Below are positions 1 to 8,078 of a DNA stretch of 64,000 nt, in pieces. This DNA is from Paractinoplanes durhamensis (GTDB lineage: Bacteria > Actinomycetota > Actinomycetes > Mycobacteriales > Micromonosporaceae): contig NZ_BOML01000029.1 in the NCBI RefSeq assembly GCF_016862175.1, positions 39,227 through 103,226 on the forward strand. Reading direction: 5' to 3'. The position numbers and the translations under genes are program-made. Each line of letters begins with the position of its first letter. Position 1 is the stretch's first letter. The notes below the pieces were generated by a model that saw only the letters and a program-made list of their open reading frames with translations, was not told the origin of the DNA and did no database searches.

Positions 1-146
1 GAGCCATAGTGCCGTGTTCGCGCCGATTTTGGGCGTCCCCACCCCCGTCGCATACGAAGTTGACAGAGACTTTCCACCCACGGAACATCCGTGCTCACGG
101 CGTGTGACCGATCGCGGGCCGAGCGAGCCGGGCGCATCATGGGGAG

Positions 147-935
147 ATGCGCTTCCCGTTGGTGTCACCCGCGACGCTCGCCGATCTGGCCCGCACCACG
201 ATCGGCCAGGTGGTCGAGACGGCCGCCGCGGCCGCCACCCTCCCGCTCCGGGTGCTGAGCGCGCTGGGCCAGGCCGAGTTGCTGGTCAGCCGGATAACCG
301 TGCTCGCCGACCAGGCCGAATCGCTGATCAGCCGGGTCTCGGTGATCGTCGGTGAGGCGGAGACGACGGTGCTGGAGGCGCGGGTGATCACCGCGAGCGC
401 CACGCAGATCACCGACGCGGCCTCGACGGTGGTCGGCCAGGCGGGCGGGATCACGCACGCGGCGTCGGCCATCGTCGGCGAGGCGGCCGGCATCACCGAC
501 GCCGCATCCGGGGTGATCACCCAGGCGTCGAGCCTCACCTCGGCGGCCGAGGGCGTGATCACCAAGGCGACGGACATCAGCACCGATGCCGCCGCGGTGG
601 TCCGGCAGGCGGAGGCGGCGGCCACCGATGCGATGGAGCTCCTTGAGGCGTACGCCCCGACGCTGCGCAAGGGCGCCCCGCTGGCCGCCCGTTTCGTCGA
701 CGAGCTGTCGCCGGAGGAGGTGACGGCCGCGATCCGGCTCGTCGACCAGCTCCCCCGGCTGCGCACCCACCTGGTCGAGGACGTGATGCCGCTGCTGGCC
801 AAGCTCGACCAGGTCGGCCCCGACCTGCACAAGCTCCTCGAGGTGACCGAGGACCTGCGCCTGGCCATCAACGGCATCCCGGGCCTGCGCATGCTCCGCC
901 GCCGCGGCGAGGAGAAGGTCGAGCAGGGCGACTGA
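147..935 (+). CDS. Hypothetical protein built of 14-residue repeats
   Basis: I do not recognise a named family. The 262-residue product has no signal peptide or clear membrane span. From about residue 50 to 170 it is made of consecutive 14-residue (two-heptad) units of the type xVVGQAxGITDAAS, rich in Ala, Val, Ile and Thr. The C-terminal third is a more ordinary helical region ending in a charged tail. This pattern resembles coiled-coil, phasin-like or apolipoprotein-like helices, so a surface- or membrane-associated helical bundle is plausible; that is inference. The ATG follows GGGGAG very closely, so the exact start is not certain. The gene stands alone, with a 42-bp tandem repeat array directly downstream. 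Confidence 0.7.
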   Translation: MRFPLVSPATLADLARTTIGQVVETAAAAATLPLRVLSALGQAELLVSRITVLADQAESLISRVSVIVGEAETTVLEARVITASATQITDAASTVVGQAGGITHAASAIVGEAAGITDAASGVITQASSLTSAAEGVITKATDISTDAAAVVRQAEAAATDAMELLEAYAPTLRKGAPLAARFVDELSPEEVTAAIRLVDQLPRLRTHLVEDVMPLLAKLDQVGPDLHKLLEVTEDLRLAINGIPGLRMLRRRGEEKVEQGD

Positions 936-958
936 CTGTCAGTCCCGCCCGCGAGCGC

Positions 959-1240
959 AGACCCCGACATCCTGAAAGTCGGCGTCTCGGACGCGAAGCG
1001 AGACCCCGACATCCTGGAAGTCGGCGTCTCGGACGCGATGCCAGACCCCGACATCCTGGAAGTCGGCGTCTCGGACGCGATGCCAGACCCCGACATCCTG
1101 GAAGTCGGTGGCTCGGACGCGATGCCAGACCCCGACATCCTGGAAGTCGGTGGCTCGGACGCGAAGCGAGACCCCGACATCCTGGAAGTCGGTGGCTCGG
1201 ACGCGATGCCAGACCCCGACATCAAGGAAAAGGTGGCGTG
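959..1240. repeat. 42-bp tandem repeat array, six full units plus a distinct end unit
   Basis: Six contiguous 42-bp units begin at 959, 1001, 1043, 1085, 1127 and 1169; a seventh begins at 1211 and diverges after AGACCCCGACATCAAGG. Variation between units is mainly GGCGTCTCGG against GGTGGCTCGG and GAAGCG against GATGCC. Each unit can fold as CCGAC...GTCGG, and the first type also as GCGTC-TCG-GACGC. Because 42 is a multiple of three, both strands stay open through the array. There are no unique spacers, so it is not CRISPR. A degenerate relative with the same end sequence lies inverted at 20577-20650, which makes this a dispersed family rather than a local expansion. Confidence 0.9.
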
Positions 1241-1247
1241 GCGGGAC

Positions 1248-1727
1248 CTAAGTCCGCCCGCGCACCACGTCGAGCATGAGATCGAGGTGTCCGCGGTGCT
1301 GGGCCGTCTCCCGGATCATGTGCACGAACACCCAGCGCAGGTTGACCGGCCCTTTCCCGAACGACGGCCGCGCGGCCAGGGCGTCCAGGTCGGGTTGCCG
1401 CCCGGCCACCGCCCGGCTGCGCGCGCATGCGGCGTCGTAGAGCGCCGCGAGCTCGGCACCGGTGTCCAGCGCGGCCGACTCCCAGGCCCACTCTTCGCGC
1501 TCGCCGTGCGGCCAGGGCGGCGGCCAGTCGCCGCCACCGAACTTGACCGTGAACCACAGGTCTTCCATCTGCGCGAGATGCTTCACGATCCCGCCGACGG
1601 TCATCGGGGTGTCCGGCAGCAGCCGATCACGCACGTCGGCGTCGGCCAGCCCGTCGAGGGCCCGCCGCACGCCGGCCCGATGCTCGTCGAGGAATTGTTC
1701 GAGGGTGGTCCGCTCGTCCGCCCGCAC
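1248..1727 (-). CDS. DinB/DUF664-family protein
   Basis: The 159-residue product looks like a DinB-superfamily four-helix-bundle protein (DUF664-like). The pattern shows an early His in GGIVKHLAQMEDLW and a late HMIRETAQHRGHLDL block, the spaced histidines that bind metal in this superfamily. Such proteins are often metal- or thiol-dependent transferases or of unknown function; no substrate can be named here. I chose the GTG at 1727 because GGGAGG lies seven bases upstream; an in-frame upstream ATG would run through the terminator of the preceding gene. It is transcribed in the same direction as the S1 protease upstream but separated from it by a hairpin. Confidence 0.8.
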   Translation of the reverse strand: MRADERTTLEQFLDEHRAGVRRALDGLADADVRDRLLPDTPMTVGGIVKHLAQMEDLWFTVKFGGGDWPPPWPHGEREEWAWESAALDTGAELAALYDAACARSRAVAGRQPDLDALAARPSFGKGPVNLRWVFVHMIRETAQHRGHLDLMLDVVRGRT

Positions 1728-1740
1728 GAATTGCCTCCCA

Positions 1741-1777
1741 AGAAAGAAAACGGCCCCGCCGCCGAAGCGACGAGGCC
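1741..1777 (-). terminator. Rho-independent terminator after the S1 protease gene
   Basis: Read on the minus strand, GGCCTCGTCGC and GCGGCGGGGCC pair with two G-U wobbles around a TTCG tetraloop (1752-1777). A T-rich tail, GTTTTCTTTCT, follows at 1741-1751. It sits 24 bases after the protease stop and ends 13 bases before the DinB-like start. Confidence 0.8.
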
Positions 1778-1801
1778 ATTTTCCGCCTAGCAAGGTATGG
1801 A

Positions 1802-2842
1802 TCAGAAAACGCTGACGCCGTAGACGCTCAGCGCCTCGGTGACCGGCTGGAAGTAGGTCACGCCGCCGGAGGAGCAGTTGCCGCTGCCGCCGGAAGTCAT
1901 GCCCAGGGCCGTCGTGCCGGAGTAGAGCGAGCCGCCGCTGTCGCCGGGCTCGGCGCAGACCGTGGTGCGGATGAGGCCGGAGACCGAACCCTCGGAGTAG
2001 TTGACCGTCGCGTTCAGGGCGGTCACCCGGCCCGAGTGGATACCGGTGGTGGAGCCGCGGCGGTACACCGTGGCGTTGACGGCCGGGGTGCCGGCCGAGG
2101 TGATGTCCTGGGAGCCGACGCCGCCGGTCTTGGTGACCGTCGTGTTGGTGTAGCGGACGATGCCGTAGTCGTTACCCGGGAAGCTGGTGCCGGCCCGCGT
2201 GCCCAGCGTGGCTGAGCCGTTGGTCCAGGTGGCACCGGCGTTCGTGCAGTGCCCGGCGGTCAGGAAGTAGTAGACGTTGGCGCTGGTCTTCACGTTGAAG
2301 CCGAGCGAGCAGCGGGCGCTGCCGGTGTAGATGGCGTCGCCACCCGAGATGGTGGTGCCGAGCGTGCCGGGGGTGGTCTCGATGCGGGCCTTGTCGCCGA
2401 GCTTGGCGACGATGGCCTGGACCGCGGCGAGCTTCGCGCCGGTGACGGTGCTGTCGACGCTGACCACGACCTGGTTGCTGATCGGGTCGACGGCGAACGC
2501 GGTGCCGACGGTCTTCAGGTTGACCTTCAGCGACTCGTCGACGGCGCTCAGTTCGGCGCCGCTGTGTGCCACGTAACGGGCAACTGCCCCGGACGCGGTC
2601 ACCTGGGCCGCCGTGGCGGCGTCGGTGACGTTGACGGTGACCTTGCCCGCAGCATCGATGTACGAGCCGGCGGTCTTCGCGCCGAACTGCGTGTCGATCT
2701 TGGAGGCGAGGGCGGACGGGGCGAACGACGGGTCGATGCCACCGACCGCGGCCGACGCGGGTGACGCGACGGCGAACGTGGTGCCGACCAGCACGCAGGC
2801 AGCGAGGCCGACGATCGGTCGACGCAGCTTCCGGTTGAGCAC
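1802..2842 (-). CDS. Secreted S1-family serine protease (streptogrisin/alpha-lytic type)
   Basis: An extracellular chymotrypsin-fold endopeptidase of 346 residues. Residues 1-31 form a signal peptide ending ASPASA-A. Residues about 35-165 are a pro-region, as expected for this family. The mature domain carries the triad His198 (FLTAGHC), Asp225 (NDYG) and Ser302 (GDSGG), and Cys pairs near 178/199 and 296/323 suit disulfides. I chose the GTG at 2842 because GGGAGG stands just upstream; longer in-frame starts would cross the promoter region. Two inverted repeats lie upstream (2867-2885 and 2897-2916), and a terminator follows. It may act as a nutritional protease, with the S8 protease at 12.3 kb as a second one. 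Substrate specificity cannot be read from sequence. Confidence 0.93.
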   Translation of the reverse strand: MLNRKLRRPIVGLAACVLVGTTFAVASPASAAVGGIDPSFAPSALASKIDTQFGAKTAGSYIDAAGKVTVNVTDAATAAQVTASGAVARYVAHSGAELSAVDESLKVNLKTVGTAFAVDPISNQVVVSVDSTVTGAKLAAVQAIVAKLGDKARIETTPGTLGTTISGGDAIYTGSARCSLGFNVKTSANVYYFLTAGHCTNAGATWTNGSATLGTRAGTSFPGNDYGIVRYTNTTVTKTGGVGSQDITSAGTPAVNATVYRRGSTTGIHSGRVTALNATVNYSEGSVSGLIRTTVCAEPGDSGGSLYSGTTALGMTSGGSGNCSSGGVTYFQPVTEALSVYGVSVF

Positions 2843-2866
2843 TTGGTTCCTCCCAGGGGGGTGGGG

Positions 2867-2885
2867 GGTACGCCTACGGCGTACC
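2867..2885. promoter_or_regulatory. Inverted repeat in the protease leader
   Basis: Perfect 8-bp arms GGTACGCC and GGCGTACC flank a 3-base loop. It lies about 25 bases upstream of the protease GTG and would be in the 5' leader or at an operator. No factor can be assigned. Confidence 0.5.
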
Positions 2886-2896
2886 GTGCTCCTGCA

Positions 2897-2916
2897 GTAT
2901 TGAGAGTTCTCAATAC
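2897..2916. promoter_or_regulatory. Palindromic operator candidate upstream of the protease
   Basis: Perfect 9-bp arms GTATTGAGA and TCTCAATAC flank a 2-base spacer. The surrounding stretch is more AT-rich than its neighbours, as expected for a promoter. The palindrome is a likely site for a dimeric repressor or activator, but none is encoded next to it. Confidence 0.6.
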
Positions 2917-3020
2917 GCCCACAAGCTGTGTCGATTGTTGCCAAGATGCCCGTCAATGCAGCTCTGACCTGCGGAAACAGGCCCGTCATACCGCCGGACT
3001 ATGACCGAGTCGGGATGGAC

Positions 3021-4277
3021 CTATTTACATCGGTCAATCAATGCGTGGGCCTGTGCGCGAATTTCCGGCACCGCGGTGGTTTCCCATTGGGCACCGCGCC
3101 GCAGCGGTCCGATAAGCCACAGCCCCTCGCGTGCCTTCCCGTCGGCGCCGATGAGCCGGCCGTCCGGGTCGATGTCGAGACCGAGGCCGTGCGGGCCGAC
3201 CCGGGCGTGGCCGGCGTCGAGCAGACTGCCGGCGAACGACCCGGCCGCGGCCGGCAGCCGGCCGGGACCCGCGCAGTTGACCACCGCGCCGAACCACTGC
3301 ACGCCGGCCTCCAGCTCGACCAGCAAGCCACCGGGCGGCGGGGCGGTCATCGACCGGATGCCGCCCGCCCGGACCTCGAAGCGGCCCTCCTCGCGCAGCG
3401 CGTCGATGGTCGCGCCGACCGACGGGGCCATCCGGTGCCGGTGACACTCCCACGGGCGGGCCAGGTGGCGCAGGAACTGCTCCTGCTCCTCGTTGGTGAG
3501 GCTGCCCCAGATCTGGTCGATGTTCGGCCGCAGGCCGTCCACCACGGCCCGCCAGTCGCCGGCCTTCTCGGCCTCGGCCCGGACGATCCGGACCAGGTCA
3601 CGGAGCGTGTGCCGGGCATCGAGCGGCGGCGCGAACGGCGGCGCCGGCAGCGGGGTGTGGGCCAGCGGCAGTTGACCGCGGCGACTCACCGCGGTGATCG
3701 GGGCGTCCCGGCGGCCGTCGGCGGTGAGCGTGAGCACCACGTCGATGGCGGTCAGCCCGGCACCGACCAGCAGCACCGGCACGTCCGACGGGATGGCGTC
3801 GAGCACGCCCGGCCGCCACGGGTCGGGGATGTAGTCGGGGTGGTCGGGGCGGGCGGCGGGCTGGGCCGCGGCCGGGTTGCCGGTGGCCACCACGACCTCG
3901 TCGGCGCGCACCTCGCGGCCGCTCTCCAGCGCGACGCCGTGGGCGGAGAGACCCGTGGCGCGCTCCTGGATCACCTCGACCCCGGACAGGGTGCCGAACA
4001 CGTCGCGCAGGTAGCGGCCGTACTCGGCGCGGGGGCGGAACTCGGCGGTCGAGCAACCGGCCCAGCGGGCGAAGTGGCCGGGGTCACCCGGGTCGGCACT
4101 CATCGCGCCGGCCCGAGAGTTGAGCAGGTGCCACGGGCGGGCGGTGCCGTAGGCGAGGCCGCCGCCGGGCTCGTCCGGCTCGATCAACGCGACCCGGTCC
4201 CCGCCGCGCAGCAACTCCCGGGTGGCCAGCACGCCGGAAGCGCCGCCGCCCACCACTGCCACGGTGCGCCCTGCCAT
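3021..4277 (-). CDS. FAD/NAD(P)-binding oxidoreductase (NAD_binding_9 type)
   Basis: A 418-residue flavoprotein with an N-terminal dinucleotide fold (VAVVGGGASGVLATRELL) and the block EPGGGLAYGTARPWHLLN, followed by MSADPGDPGHFARW. Those are typical of the FAD-NAD(P)-binding family (PF13454). A second nucleotide-binding motif is VLLVGAGLTAIDVVLTL near residue 170. The reaction is unknown; related proteins are called hydroxyacylglutathione-like or FAD-dependent oxidoreductases without proof. The ATG is preceded by AGGGAG. It lies 25 bp downstream of the winged-helix gene and is probably cotranscribed with it, at the downstream edge of the sulfonate locus. Confidence 0.85.
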   Translation of the reverse strand: MAGRTVAVVGGGASGVLATRELLRGGDRVALIEPDEPGGGLAYGTARPWHLLNSRAGAMSADPGDPGHFARWAGCSTAEFRPRAEYGRYLRDVFGTLSGVEVIQERATGLSAHGVALESGREVRADEVVVATGNPAAAQPAARPDHPDYIPDPWRPGVLDAIPSDVPVLLVGAGLTAIDVVLTLTADGRRDAPITAVSRRGQLPLAHTPLPAPPFAPPLDARHTLRDLVRIVRAEAEKAGDWRAVVDGLRPNIDQIWGSLTNEEQEQFLRHLARPWECHRHRMAPSVGATIDALREEGRFEVRAGGIRSMTAPPPGGLLVELEAGVQWFGAVVNCAGPGRLPAAAGSFAGSLLDAGHARVGPHGLGLDIDPDGRLIGADGKAREGLWLIGPLRRGAQWETTAVPEIRAQAHALIDRCK

Positions 4278-4302
4278 CGTTACTCCCTATGCCTCAACGG
4301 TG

Positions 4303-4806
4303 CTATACCTCAACAGTGATGGCCGCGTCGTCGGCCAGCCGGTAGCCGAGACCGTAGACGGTCGTGACGACCTCAGGGTCGTCAAGCTTGGTCCGCAGCC
4401 GGCTGACGTGCACGTCAACGGTGCGGTTGGTGGTGTGCGTGTGGCCCCACACCTGGGCGAGGAGCTGGCTGCGGCTGAACACCTGCCGCGGGTGCCGGGC
4501 CAGGAACAGCAGCAGGTCGTACTCGAGGCGGCTCAGGTCCAGCTGCTCGCCGTCGCGCAGCGCCGTGCGGGCGCGCGGGTCGAGGTGGATCGGGCTGCCG
4601 GTCTCCGGCACGACCGCCTGGACCTCGACCTCGGCGCCCGGTCCGGCCGCGTCGACCAGGTCACGCAGGGCGGCCAGGACGCGGTCGCGCCCTTCGGCCG
4701 CACCACCGGCGATGCTGATGGTCACGGTCACCGGGGGTTCCGGCGGGAGCGCGGGGACGGGTCGCAGGTGTACGCGGCGGGGGTGGGCGACGGCGAGCGC
4801 GGACAT
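4303..4806 (-). CDS. OmpR/PhoB-type winged-helix regulator lacking a receiver domain
   Basis: A DNA-binding regulator of 167 residues. The C-terminal half is a clear OmpR/PhoB effector domain: LDLSRLEYDLLLFLARHPRQ, then SRSQLLAQVWG, then TVDVHVSRLRTKL and VYGLGYRL. The N-terminal 75 residues are a short unknown domain, not a phosphoacceptor receiver; no aspartate pocket is visible. AGGAGG precedes the ATG. Lone winged-helix proteins like this are common in actinobacteria. Its position downstream of the ssu-type operon suggests a role in sulfur control, which is inference. Confidence 0.85.
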   Translation of the reverse strand: MSALAVAHPRRVHLRPVPALPPEPPVTVTISIAGGAAEGRDRVLAALRDLVDAAGPGAEVEVQAVVPETGSPIHLDPRARTALRDGEQLDLSRLEYDLLLFLARHPRQVFSRSQLLAQVWGHTHTTNRTVDVHVSRLRTKLDDPEVVTTVYGLGYRLADDAAITVEV

Positions 4807-4908
4807 GAGCTCCTCCTAGGTGCGTTGTGTGCCGGCCGCCACCGGGTCCCGGCGACGGCCGTACGATACATGTCCCATATGTTCTATAGGTTAATGGACA
4901 CGCCAAAA

Positions 4909-6003
4909 TCAGGCTGCGACGAGCTGAGCTGCGTCCCGCCGGGCGATCTCGGCCCGGACCGCGGGGATCAGCTCGCGGCCGTAGTCGATGGCATCGTCCA
5001 GCGGGTCGTAACCGCGGATCAGGAACGTGGTGACACCCAGGTCGTAGTAGTCGAGCAGGGCCTGCGCGACCGTCTCCGGCGTGCCGACCAGGGCGGTGGA
5101 GTTGCCGGCCGCGCCGCTGGCCTTCGCGGTGGCGGTCCAGAGCGCGCGGTCGTGCCGGTCGGACTGCGACGCCGCGGCCAGCAGCCGCTGGGAGCCGACG
5201 TTGGCCGGGTTGTCGCGATCGCGGTTCCGGAAGAAGCGCGGCGCGGTGACCGACCCGATCCGGCCCAGGATCGACTCGGCCCGCTCCCAGGCCAGTTCCT
5301 CGGTCGGGCCGAGGATGGGCCGGAAGGACACCGAGAAGCCGGGTGCTGTCCGATTTATCCGGGCGGCTTCCGATCGTACGCTCGCAATTTGCTCTTGAAT
5401 CTGCGCCAGCGGCTCGCCCCAGAACATGTAGACGTCGGCGTGCTCGGCTCCGGTGCGGTAGGCCGCCGGCGAACTGCCGCCGAAGTAGATCGGAATTGTC
5501 GGATTCACCGGCTTGACCTGGGCGACGAAGTCCTCGAAGCGGTAGTGGCCGCCCTCGTGCGAGAACGGCTCGGCCGAGGTCCAGGCGCGGCGCAGAATGC
5601 CGAGGTATTCGCCGGTGCGGGCGTACCGCTCGTCCTTGGTCAGGTAGTCGCCGTCGCGGCGCTGCTCGGCGTCGTGCCCGCCGGTGATGATGTTGAGAGC
5701 CACCCGGCCGCCGGTGAACTGGTCGAGCGTGGCGAAGGTCCGGGCGGCCAGGGTCGGCGCCACGAAGCCGGGCCGGTGCGCGACCAGGAACCCGAGCCGC
5801 TCGGTCCGCGCCGCCGCGTACGCCGCCACCTGGGCGCCGTCCGGGTAGGCCGAGCTGTAGCCGAGAAGCACCTGGTCGAAGCCGGAGTCCTCGTGGGCGC
5901 GGGCGATCCGGGTGGTGAAGGCCGGGTCGATCAGCGCGGTCGTGGCCGGCGCGCTCTCCGACCCGTCCTGGGTGGCGATCAGCCCGATGAAGTCGACCGG
6001 CAT
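4909..6003 (-). CDS. LLM-class flavin-dependent monooxygenase (SsuD/sulfone-type), copy 1
   Basis: A 364-residue TIM-barrel bacterial luciferase-like monooxygenase that would use FMNH2 and O2 to cleave a C-S bond. Family blocks include LGFLVAHRPGFVAPTLAARTFATLD, TGGRVALNIITGG, DGDYLTKDERYARTGEYL and IPIYFGGSSPAA. It is closely similar over its length to the plus-strand gene at 9062, so the two are paralogs on diverging operons. GGGAG lies within the end of the cupin gene, one base separates the genes, and it is the last member of ssuC-ssuA-ssuB-cupin-LLM. The substrate (alkanesulfonate, sulfone or other) is not determined by sequence alone. Confidence 0.9.
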   Translation of the reverse strand: MPVDFIGLIATQDGSESAPATTALIDPAFTTRIARAHEDSGFDQVLLGYSSAYPDGAQVAAYAAARTERLGFLVAHRPGFVAPTLAARTFATLDQFTGGRVALNIITGGHDAEQRRDGDYLTKDERYARTGEYLGILRRAWTSAEPFSHEGGHYRFEDFVAQVKPVNPTIPIYFGGSSPAAYRTGAEHADVYMFWGEPLAQIQEQIASVRSEAARINRTAPGFSVSFRPILGPTEELAWERAESILGRIGSVTAPRFFRNRDRDNPANVGSQRLLAAASQSDRHDRALWTATAKASGAAGNSTALVGTPETVAQALLDYYDLGVTTFLIRGYDPLDDAIDYGRELIPAVRAEIARRDAAQLVAA

Positions 6004-6004
6004 G

Positions 6005-6427
6005 TCAGTCTCCCGGCTTCAGTGACGGCAGGTTGACCACGATGGCCTCCTGGGTGGTTCGGGCGATCACCACGACCGCCTCGTTGTCCGGGTCCGGGTT
6101 CTCCTCGCGGTGCGGCACCCACGGCGGCACGAAGATGTAGTCGCCGGGCTTGGTCTCGTGCCGCTTCTCGGCACCGGACTCCTGGTCGTAGAAGACGAAG
6201 ACCGGGTTGCCGCTGACCACGTAGATGGCCGTCTCGGACTCGCCGTGGTGGTGGTCGTCGCTGGCCGTGGCGGCGGCGACGTGCGTCTCCCCCATCCACA
6301 GGTTCTCGCTGCCCACGGTCTTGCCGCTGATCGCCTCGACCCGGGTCATCCCGGTGGTCTGCGCGGTGTCCCCGGACAGCCCGGCCGGGATGACATGGTG
6401 CAGCTTCTGGTGGAAGGAGTCAGTCAT
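6005..6427 (-). CDS. Cupin-domain protein inside the sulfonate operon
   Basis: A 140-residue single-domain cupin. The metal-binding motif is present as DDHHHGESETAIYVVSG (His-His...Glu) and later PGDYIFVPPWVPHREEN with the final His. Its ATG overlaps the stop of ssuB as ATGA, and the downstream monooxygenase starts one base after its own stop, so it is translated as part of the operon. Cupins bind small ligands or act as metal dioxygenases or isomerases. A role in handling a carbonyl or sulfur product of desulfonation is possible but not shown. Confidence 0.85.
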   Translation of the reverse strand: MTDSFHQKLHHVIPAGLSGDTAQTTGMTRVEAISGKTVGSENLWMGETHVAAATASDDHHHGESETAIYVVSGNPVFVFYDQESGAEKRHETKPGDYIFVPPWVPHREENPDPDNEAVVVIARTTQEAIVVNLPSLKPGD

Positions 6428-7116
6428 GCCTCGGATACTCCCAACTCACCCAGCAACGTGCCACGCAGCGCGGCGAACGACGCCGAACCGCGCTCTCGGG
6501 CGGTGGCGGAGACCTCGTGCACGGCCGCGATCCGGCCGTCCCGCATGGTCAGCACCCGGTCGGCGAGCAGGATCGACTCGTCGACGTCGTGGGTGACCAG
6601 CAGCACCGCCGGCCGGTGCCGGCTGGTCAGGTCGCGGACCAGGCCGTGCATCTTGATCCGGGTGAGCGCGTCCAGGGCCGCGAACGGCTCGTCGAGCAGC
6701 AGCAGCTCGGGCTCGCGGACCAGGGCCCGGGCCAGCGCGACCCGCTGCGCCTCGCCGCCGGACAGCGTGACCGGCCACGCGTCGGCGTGGTTGGCCAGCC
6801 CGACCTCCTCCAGCGCCGACTGGGCCTTGGCCCGGGCGGTGGCCCGCGGCAGCCCGATCGCCACGTTGCGCCACACCTTCCACCAGGGCAGCAGCCGGTG
6901 CTCCTGGAAGACGACGGTGCGCCGCTGCGGCACCGACAGGCTGCCGCCGTCGACCGGGTCGAGGCCGGCCAGCGCCCGCAGCAGCGTGGTCTTGCCGCAG
7001 CCGCTCTTACCGAGCAGCGCCACGAACTCGCCGCGCTCGATGGCGAGGTCGAGTTCGTGCAGGACGGTCCGCTCGCCGTACCGGCGGGTGATCTTCTCGG
7101 CGAGGACGGTGCTCAC
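6424..7116 (-). CDS. ssuB: Sulfonate/nitrate/taurine ABC transporter ATPase
   Basis: The 230-residue ATP-binding subunit of an importer. Walker A is GKSGCGKTT at residues 36-44. The signature LSGGEAQRVALARAL and Walker B LLLLDEPFAALDA are intact, and a Q-loop (VVFQEHRLLPWWKVW) fits SsuB/TauB proteins, which characteristically have Trp residues after the Q-loop. The GTG start overlaps the ssuA stop as GTGA. It would energise uptake through SsuC with substrate delivered by SsuA. Confidence 0.93.
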   Translation of the reverse strand: MSTVLAEKITRRYGERTVLHELDLAIERGEFVALLGKSGCGKTTLLRALAGLDPVDGGSLSVPQRRTVVFQEHRLLPWWKVWRNVAIGLPRATARAKAQSALEEVGLANHADAWPVTLSGGEAQRVALARALVREPELLLLDEPFAALDALTRIKMHGLVRDLTSRHRPAVLLVTHDVDESILLADRVLTMRDGRIAAVHEVSATARERGSASFAALRGTLLGELGVSEA

Positions 7117-8078
7117 AGCTTCACCGCGTGGTCGGCGATATTGATCTTTCCGCTCAGCACCTTGTGGTCGGTGAGCCAGTCGGCGCCGGCCTGCAGCTGG
7201 CTGATGCCGTCGTCGTTGATCAGGCTCCAGGTGACCTGGACGTTGTTCTTGACGAGCAGGTCGACCACGGCGTCCGGGTACTTGGCGACCGCGTTGCCGA
7301 TCTTCTGCGCGTCGGCCGGGTTGGCGTTGGCCCAGTCCTGCTCGGCCTTGTAGGCGGCGATCACCTTCTTGATGGTGTCGGCCTCCTTCTTGGCGTAGTC
7401 CTCGCGGACCAGGTAGGTGCCGAAGTCGATCTGCTTGTCCAGCTCGGTGCCGTCGGTGAAGATCGATTTCGCCTTGTACTGCACCTGGGCCAGCTCCAGC
7501 GGGCCGGACCAGATCGACCAGGCGTCGACCTTGCCGCTGCCGAACGCGGGCGCCGCGTCCGGCGGGTTCAGGTAGGTGAAGGTGACCGAGTCGCGCGGCA
7601 CGTTGTACTTCTCCAGTGCCGCCACCAGCAGGAACTCGCCGAGGCCGGCCTTGTTCACGGCGACGTTCTTGCCAGCCAGGTCCTTGACGCTGTTGATGCC
7701 GCTCTCCGGCCGCACGATGATCGCGCTGGTCCGCGGGGTCGAGCTCGACCAGGCGACGTAGACGAGCTTGTTGCCGGACAGCAGCGCCTGGTCGGCCGGG
7801 GTGGAGCTGCCGCCGAAGCTGAAGTCGGCGGTGTTGGTCGCGACCGCCTGCAGGGTGGGTGCGTGGTTCGGGAACGGGCCGACCCACTCGACGTCGATGC
7901 CCTGGTCGTTGAGGGTCTTCTCGAACACGCCCCGGGTCTTGGGGACGGAGATGGCGCCGTAGGTCAGGCGGACCTTCTTGCGACCATCGGCGGAAGCGGC
8001 GGCCTCGTTGTTGCCGCAGGCGGCCAGGACGGGCAGAGCCAGCGCGGCGCCGAGCAGATTGCGGCGGGACAGGGTCAC
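7113..8078 (-). CDS. ssuA: Sulfonate ABC transporter substrate-binding lipoprotein
   Basis: A 321-residue extracellular binding protein of the SsuA/THI5-like type. The N-terminus has twin arginines and a lipobox (SRRNLLGAALALPVLAAC), so it is likely a Tat- or Sec-exported lipoprotein anchored at Cys21. The body shows typical blocks such as GAISVPKTRGVFEKTL, NTADFSFGGSSTPADQAL and DLAGKNVAVNKAGLGEFLL. The GTG start overlaps the ssuC stop by four bases and follows GGAGGA. It should capture an organosulfonate or related anion for SsuC/SsuB. Confidence 0.93.
   Translation of the reverse strand: MTLSRRNLLGAALALPVLAACGNNEAAASADGRKKVRLTYGAISVPKTRGVFEKTLNDQGIDVEWVGPFPNHAPTLQAVATNTADFSFGGSSTPADQALLSGNKLVYVAWSSSTPRTSAIIVRPESGINSVKDLAGKNVAVNKAGLGEFLLVAALEKYNVPRDSVTFTYLNPPDAAPAFGSGKVDAWSIWSGPLELAQVQYKAKSIFTDGTELDKQIDFGTYLVREDYAKKEADTIKKVIAAYKAEQDWANANPADAQKIGNAVAKYPDAVVDLLVKNNVQVTWSLINDDGISQLQAGADWLTDHKVLSGKINIADHAVKL

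Noticed and set aside
137..1225. A 362-residue minus-strand protein with MSGSGIASEPPTSR repeats
   Set aside because: It is the complement of the 42-bp array and of the plus-strand gene. No ribosome-binding site or codon bias supports it.
959..1240. CRISPR array
   Set aside because: The 42-bp units are directly joined with no unique spacers, and no cas genes are in the window.
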